This document shows, in pieces, positions 60,201 through 64,000 of a DNA stretch of 64,000 nucleotides. The stretch's first letter is position 1, and each line of letters starts with the position of its first letter. Under the pieces are notes generated by a model that saw only the letters and a program-made list of their open reading frames with translations, was not told the origin of the DNA and did not search any database. The DNA comes from Rhizobium sp. CG5 (GTDB lineage: Bacteria > Pseudomonadota > Alphaproteobacteria > Rhizobiales > Rhizobiaceae): positions 124,001-188,000 of the forward strand of contig NZ_JABAEF010000008.1 in NCBI RefSeq assembly GCF_023701945.1. Reading direction: 5' to 3'. The position numbers and the translations under genes are program-made.

Positions 60201-62387
60201 TCGAGTGCCGCGACCGTGTCGATCACGGTCAGCGAGCCGACGCTCACCATTCGTCCAACCACCCTGTCGGGCGGAACGGTCGGGACGGCCTATAGCGTAT
60301 CGCTCAGCAGCGCCAACGGCACCGCACCCTATCGCTACTCCGTCACCTCCGGCGCCCTGCCCGATGGGCTGACCCTGTCGTCTGCCGGCCTCCTGTCCGG
60401 CACGCCGACAGAAGACGGCAGCTTTTCCTTCACGCTGACCACGACGGATACCTATGGCGCCATCGGCAGCCGGGCCTATAGCGTCGCCGTGGCCGTGCAG
60501 GCCCCGACACCGGCTGCGGTCAGCGCCACCGTGGCGGCCAACTCGTCCGACAATGCCATCACCCTGTCGTTGGGCGGCGGGACCGCGGCCAGCGTCGCGA
60601 TCGCCTCGGCGCCCTCCCATGGCTTAGCGACCGCCAGCGGCACCGCGATCACCTATACGCCGACATCAGGCTATTCCGGCACCGACAGCTTCACCTATAC
60701 CGCGACCAATGCCACGGGCACGTCGAGCGCCGCGACCGTGTCGATCACCGTCACTGCGCCGACGCTCACCATCAGCCCGGCGGGCCCGTTTTCCTTGAAG
60801 ACCGGACAGACCTTCTCTCAAGCCTTTTCCGCCAGTGGAGGCACCGCCCCCTACAGCTTCAGCGTCTCCGGCACGCTGCCCAGCGGCCTGACCTTCAAGG
60901 CCAGCAGCGCCGAGCTCTCCGGCACCCCGCTCGCTGTCGGCAGTTCCGAGTTCAATCTCACGGCGACCGACACGTTCGGCGCGACGACGACCATTTCGGT
61001 CAGCCTCGACATCGAGACCGGTGTCAGCACCCCGTCACCCAAGACCGTCACCGTCAGCACCGGCGGCGCCACGACTGTCAGCCTGACCGATGGCGCCAGC
61101 GGCGGTCCGTTTACCGGCGCGAATCTGGTCGCCCTGTCGCCGGCCTCGGCCGGCACCGCGATCATCACGCTCGGCGATACCGCCGCCAGTACAAGCGATG
61201 GCGCCTTCGGCGCCGCCTACGCGGCTGGCAATTACACGCTCAAATTCACGCCCAAGCCCGGCTATACCGGGACCGCGGTCGCCACCTATACCCTTTCCAG
61301 CGCACTCGGCACGTCAGATCCCGGAACGATCACCTTTGCCGTTGCCGCCCGCGACGACCTTACGACCGATGCCGACGTCGTCGGCCTGGTCACAGCGCAG
61401 GCATCGGCCGCCAGACGGCTGGCGGAAGGGCAGATCGATACCGTTACCGATCACCTGCGCGCGTTGCGCGGCAAGAGCTGCCTGGAAAACAGCCTGGGCC
61501 TATCGCTGAGCGACGGCCACGACGGCGATGCCCCGGTCAGCGCCTCGACGAGCTGCTCGCCATTCGCCGGCGGCAACCTCGCCTTCTGGATCGCCGGCTC
61601 CGCCAGCTTTGGCGACGAGAGCGGCCAATACAGTATCGAACAGGCCATGGGGTCATTTTCGGCGGGGCTCGACTACCGCGTCACCGACAAGATCGTCGCC
61701 GGCCTCAGCCTCGGCTTTGGCCGCGACTACAGCGATATCGGCACGAATGGCACCGAAAGCCGTAACGACGCGCTGAGCGCCACCGCCTATGCCCTCTACC
61801 AGCCGGGCAATGGCTTCTACATCGACGCGCTGGCCGGAGCCGGCCTGCTCGACTTCAGTTCGCTCAGAGTAACCTCCGGCGGCGCGCAGGCCGAAGCCGA
61901 TCGCGAGGGCCACCAGGTCTATCTGTCGCTCGGCCTCGGCTACGACTGGAAGGCTGACGGCTGGCTGATCTCGCCCCATGGCCGCATCAGTGCATCGCGC
62001 TCGATCCTCGACGCGGTGAGCGAAACCGGCGCAGATTGGGAAAACATCGCCTACGGCGAGCAGCAAATCGACAGCCTGAAGGCGACGCTCGGCCTGACCG
62101 TCTCGCACGACATTCGGCTCGAAGACATGGTTCTGACACCCGAGCTCACCCTCGATTTCTCCCACGCCTTGCAGGAGGACGATGACATCGCTGTGTCCTA
62201 TGCCGATGGCGGCGGCGCTTATGTCATCGACGGAACCAGCGGCCGCACCAACTCGATGTCCACGGTGTTCGCGCTGAAGCTGGCGACCGTGAAGGGCGCC
62301 GCCCTGACCGGCCGCTATGGCGCGACCTTTGACGGCGACGGCCTGCGATCGCAGCGTTTCGGCCTCGATCTTGGCGGCAGGTTCTGA
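57291..62387 (+). CDS. Giant repeat-built autotransporter with Ig-like/He_PIG modules
   Basis: The protein has 1698 residues from the ATG at 57291; an ATG at 57300 is an alternative, and neither ribosome binding site is clear. A signal peptide follows (MKFNRIQKFAVCAMLALWTIAYVSSSPAAAA), then a first Ig-like domain, a putative Ig (He_PIG) domain with GLSLDTQSGTISGIPSASG, and six tandem two-part units of about 173 residues. Each unit has a Big_9-like module (TPSGYSGTDSFTYT type) and a He_PIG module (GALPDGLTLSSAGLLSGTP type). The last 270 residues form an autotransporter beta barrel (GGNLAFWIAGSASFGDES to the terminal GGRF). A surface adhesin is the natural inference. Codon use in the repeats is as GC-rich as the chromosome. 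Confidence 0.9.
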   Translation: MPLMKFNRIQKFAVCAMLALWTIAYVSSSPAAAADLYYTIYYGDTVRIPVNSYGQNAVGYDHTSTVGLIEPVYDLTFDVTYTPRNGFVGTDVFTYTAYSDAWVAVGTDTIHITVKPKITFSSSTLPNAKQGEAYSQSVTASFNAGSQSVTYWVSAGTLPAGLSLDTQSGTISGIPSASGTSYFQFHAANGDGYSALQSMTIAVGPHIDDVTATVAANSSSNAIGVTVSGTESLTAVSTPSHGSASISGATLSYTPTSGYSGTDSFTYTVTDSASGLSDSATVSLTVTAPTLSIAPSSLPDGTAGTTYSQTLSATSGTSPYSYAVTSGALPDGLSLSSSGAISGTPTSAGSESLTVTATDAYGATGSQAYTLAIAIAAPVASNSNATVAANSSSNTIALSLSGGTTASVTVASAPSHGTATASGTSITYTPTSGYSGTDSFTYTASNATGDSTATVSLTVTAPVVTVTPTTLSDGTVGVAYSQTLSASNGTAPYSYSLYSGTLPPGLTLSSAGILSGTPTTQGTYSFVLGVTDQYGAWGAPAYTAAIAIAAPVADDVSATVDANSGDNSITLDLSGGTASSVAVASAPSHGTATASGTAITYTPTSGYSGTDSFTYTASNASGDSTATVSITVTAPPLSVAPSSLPDGTAGVGYSQTLSASNGTAPYSYSLSSGTLPPGLILSSAGVLSGSPTTQGTYSFVLGVTDRYGAQGAPAYSVAIAVAAPVASDVSATVAANSSDNTITLDLSGGTASSVTIASAPSHGTATASGTAITYTPTSGYSGTDSFTYTATNATDTSSAATVSITVSEPTLTLSPTTLADGTVGTAYSSSLSSANGTAPYRYAVTSGALPDGLTLTSAGLLSGTPTEDGTFSFTLTSTDAYGAIGSQAYSVAMAVQAPAAAAVSATVAANSTDNAITLSLGGGTASSVTIASAPSHGTATASGTAITYTPTPGYSGTDSFTYSATNATGTSSAATVSITVSEPTLTIRPTTLSGGTVGTAYSVSLSSANGTAPYRYSVTSGALPDGLTLSSAGLLSGTPTEDGSFSFTLTTTDTYGAIGSRAYSVAVAVQAPTPAAVSATVAANSSDNAITLSLGGGTAASVAIASAPSHGLATASGTAITYTPTSGYSGTDSFTYTATNATGTSSAATVSITVTAPTLTISPAGPFSLKTGQTFSQAFSASGGTAPYSFSVSGTLPSGLTFKASSAELSGTPLAVGSSEFNLTATDTFGATTTISVSLDIETGVSTPSPKTVTVSTGGATTVSLTDGASGGPFTGANLVALSPASAGTAIITLGDTAASTSDGAFGAAYAAGNYTLKFTPKPGYTGTAVATYTLSSALGTSDPGTITFAVAARDDLTTDADVVGLVTAQASAARRLAEGQIDTVTDHLRALRGKSCLENSLGLSLSDGHDGDAPVSASTSCSPFAGGNLAFWIAGSASFGDESGQYSIEQAMGSFSAGLDYRVTDKIVAGLSLGFGRDYSDIGTNGTESRNDALSATAYALYQPGNGFYIDALAGAGLLDFSSLRVTSGGAQAEADREGHQVYLSLGLGYDWKADGWLISPHGRISASRSILDAVSETGADWENIAYGEQQIDSLKATLGLTVSHDIRLEDMVLTPELTLDFSHALQEDDDIAVSYADGGGAYVIDGTSGRTNSMSTVFALKLATVKGAALTGRYGATFDGDGLRSQRFGLDLGGRF
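57906..61019 (+). repeat. Six tandem ~519-bp coding repeats in the autotransporter gene
   Basis: Units begin at 57906, 58425, 58944, 59463, 59985 and 60507, so the period is 519 bp for the first three steps and 522 bp for the last two; the last unit ends at 61019. Each encodes one Big_9-like plus one He_PIG module. Units 4-6 resemble each other most (all with TATNAT- or SATNAT-type and GTSSAATVSITV), units 2-3 form another pair, and the first and last halves are the most divergent. Near-identical segments such as the one encoding TATASGTAITYTPTSGYSGT recur in several units. Confidence 0.92.
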
Positions 62388-62623
62388 ACGACGACAGCAA
62401 CACGCTTGCGGCCAACCGGCCGATCGAGGAGCTAACCCGGCACCCTGCAGGCGCCGCGGCCGTTGCGGCGAATATGACAGAACAAATATAGCAGCTGCCG
62501 TTTCCAGATTGGAATTGCGCTGGCGCGCCAGGGATACTATCTCATGGTCTCCAACGGCCGGCGCTTGCGTTGGATCCGCGAAATCGTTCATAGTCTTGGC
62601 TGTGCAAACAGGAAGTATTCATC

Positions 62624-63823
62624 GTGCGAAAAAAAGAGGATCGCAGTTCCCCGGACATGCCGCGCTGGCTGGGGCCGGTCGCTCCGAGCCGGACGGCGCT
62701 CGTCACGCCGATTTCCGCCGCACGTTGGCTGATGTTTCTGATCGCCGTTGCCGCGATCTATTTCTTTCACGGGTTCATCGTGCCGGTTCTGGCGGCGCTG
62801 GTCATCGCCTTTGCCAGCTGGCCGCTCTATCGCAAGCTGCTGGCCAATGTCGGCGGCAATAAAACCATCGGCGCGACCCTTGCGATCCTGCTGATCCTCG
62901 CCTTCCTGGTCGTACCAATCGGCATTGCGGCGACCTATACCGTCGGTGAATTGCGGGTGCTGATCGGCTGGGCGATCGAGGCCAACCGATCCGGATCGCC
63001 GCCGCCGGACTGGATCGTGGCGCTGCCCAAGGTCGGGGTCTGGCTCGGGCAACAATGGGATCGGCATATCGGCTTGCCTGGCGCCATCGGCGAGCTCGTG
63101 CAACTGGTCAGCGGCGCCAATATCGGCAATATCTACCGGGCGGTGATCGCCGCCGGTGACGGGGCCTTCCATCTGCTGCTCACCATGCTGTTCATGCTGA
63201 TTGCGCTGTTTTTCGTCTATCGCGACGGTGCGTCGTTTGCCCGGCAGCTCGACCTTCTGGGCGAACGCATCCTGCCCCTGCGCTGGGAGCGCATGTCGCG
63301 GGTGGTGCCGGCGACCATCAGCTCGACGGTGACCGGCATGACGCTGATCGCCATCGGCGAGGGCTTCATTCTGGGCATTGCCTATTGGCTGGCCGGCGTG
63401 CCATCGCCGGTGACGCTGGGCGTGCTGACCGGTGTCATGGCGCTGGTGCCGGGTGGTGCACCGCTGTCGTTTACCCTTGTCAGCGGCTATCTGCTGGCGC
63501 GGGGCTCCTATATCGCCGGCTTTGGCCTGTTCATCTGGGGCACGGTCGAACTGTTCATCGTCGACAAGACGGTGCGGCCGCGGCTGGTCGGCGGACCGAT
63601 CAAGCTGCCGTTCCTGCCGACCTTTTTCGGGCTGGTCGGCGGCGTCAAGACCATGGGCTTCCTCGGCCTGTTCATCGGCCCCGTCCTGATGGCGCTGATC
63701 GTGGCGATCTGGCGCGAATGGATGCGGGAAGTCGAGCTTGCCGATGTGCCGGAACCGGCCGTGCCGGCGCCTCCGCCGATCCCCGACGAGCCACCGGTGG
63801 CCAAGAAAATGTCATCCGCGTAA
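62624..63823 (+). CDS. AI-2E family membrane transporter
   Basis: The 399-residue protein starts with GTG at 62624, preceded by AGGAAG, and has about eight membrane helices. It shows the AI-2E family layout: helices at residues 30-65 (LMFLIAVAAIYFFHGFIVPVLAALVIAFASW), 80-105 and 185-205, and the conserved C-terminal block VTGMTLIAIGEGFILGIAYWLAGVPSPVTLGVLTGVMALVPGGAPL followed by LPTFFGLVGGVKTMGFLGLFIGPVLMAL. A Pro-rich tail ends it. Family members export autoinducer-2 or act as Na+/H+ antiporters; the substrate here is unknown. Confidence 0.88.
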   Translation: MRKKEDRSSPDMPRWLGPVAPSRTALVTPISAARWLMFLIAVAAIYFFHGFIVPVLAALVIAFASWPLYRKLLANVGGNKTIGATLAILLILAFLVVPIGIAATYTVGELRVLIGWAIEANRSGSPPPDWIVALPKVGVWLGQQWDRHIGLPGAIGELVQLVSGANIGNIYRAVIAAGDGAFHLLLTMLFMLIALFFVYRDGASFARQLDLLGERILPLRWERMSRVVPATISSTVTGMTLIAIGEGFILGIAYWLAGVPSPVTLGVLTGVMALVPGGAPLSFTLVSGYLLARGSYIAGFGLFIWGTVELFIVDKTVRPRLVGGPIKLPFLPTFFGLVGGVKTMGFLGLFIGPVLMALIVAIWREWMREVELADVPEPAVPAPPPIPDEPPVAKKMSSA

Positions 63824-63860
63824 AGCTAGGTCGGCGTCCGGCCAAGCCGGAACGCCACCG

Positions 63861-64000
63861 TCATTCCGCCGCCTGGATGCCGAACTGGGCGTCATAGAGC
63901 CGGCTGTAAGGGCCCTTGGCGGCAATCAGTTCCTGATGGGCGCCGACTTCGGCAATGCCGGTCTCGTCGACCACGACGATCCGCGCTGCGTCGCGGATGG
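63861..64000 (-). CDS. ABC exporter permease/ATPase, C-terminal end only
   Basis: Only the last 46 codons lie in the window. They read IRDAARIVVVDETGIAEVGAHQEL, then IAAKGPYSRLYDAQF and a short tail. The first part is the D-loop/H-loop-proximal end of an ABC ATPase (after the switch histidine), and the G-x-H-x-E-L plus GPYSRLY pattern is typical of exporters with a fused transmembrane domain, such as MsbA-like proteins. The gene runs off the right edge. It converges on the AI-2E gene. Confidence 0.85.
   Translation of the reverse strand, partial: IRDAARIVVVDETGIAEVGAHQELIAAKGPYSRLYDAQFGIQAAE

Noticed and set aside
57906..61019. Regular repeats considered as a CRISPR or satellite array
   Set aside because: The units are about 519 bp, coding and in one reading frame without spacers; they are protein-domain duplications.

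Overview
The window looks like a chromosomal segment of an alphaproteobacterium of the Rhizobiaceae (Rhizobium/Agrobacterium relatives). Grounds: high G+C; the block dusB-ntrB-ntrC-ntrY-ntrX-trkA-hfq-hflX; a eukaryotic-type glutamine synthetase (GlnII) with a divergent GstI-type small gene; fused IspDF; a lipoyl-bearing PdhB; an alphaproteobacterial LexA box (GAAC-N7-GAAC); and two copies of a RIME-like rhizobial palindromic repeat. I found no tRNA, rRNA, CRISPR array, transposase or phage gene.

Layout. 0.3-4.3 kb: sulfite/siroheme operon on the minus strand (cysG, DUF2849, cysI, DUF934). 4.6-6.1 kb: nucleoside deaminase and mazG. 6.1-7.1 kb: an isolated, clearly AT-richer gene carrying an R-N-x3-H HEPN ribonuclease signature, lying between the convergent mazG and hflX. 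7.3-18.0 kb: hflX, hfq, trkA, ntrX, ntrY, ntrC, ntrB, dusB (nitrogen control, K+ uptake, RNA chaperone). 18.2-19.9 kb: ispDF and a CinA-type amidase. 19.9-22.5 kb: a COQ10/START-like gene and lipA, separated by a higBA toxin-antitoxin pair and a small P-loop kinase-like gene. 22.6-31.2 kb: RIME-like repeat, small membrane protein, lpdA, small genes, an SGNH hydrolase, the pyruvate dehydrogenase operon pdhA-pdhB-(97-aa unknown)-pdhC, and ftsB. 31.3-35.1 kb: eno, kdsA, a VOC protein, a membrane HXXEE protein. 35.3-43 kb: SOS-boxed lexA, comEC, gltA and a P-type cation ATPase. 43.2-48.7 kb: ppiD, trpD, trpC, moaC, moeA. 48.7-50.5 kb: gstI/glnII with a sigma-54 promoter. 50.6-53.7 kb: pyrG, secG, tpiA. 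53.8-57.0 kb: exported alpha/beta hydrolase and parE. 57.3-62.4 kb: a large autotransporter built on six tandem repeats of about 519 bp. 62.6-64 kb: AI-2E family permease and the 3' end of an ABC exporter.

How the genes connect. NtrB/NtrC and NtrY/NtrX sense and transmit nitrogen status; one textbook NtrC target, glnII, lies 33 kb away in the same window with a visible GG-N10-GC promoter and a divergent gene for a GstI-like translation inhibitor. LipA and LpdA serve the lipoylated pyruvate dehydrogenase encoded beside them, and eno, tpiA and gltA supply and consume the same carbon flow. CysG makes siroheme for CysI.

Most of the window is conserved core genome. The best places to look for something new are the AT-rich HEPN gene, the higBA-plus-kinase insertion, the unknown 97-aa gene inside the pdh operon, and the repeat-built autotransporter.
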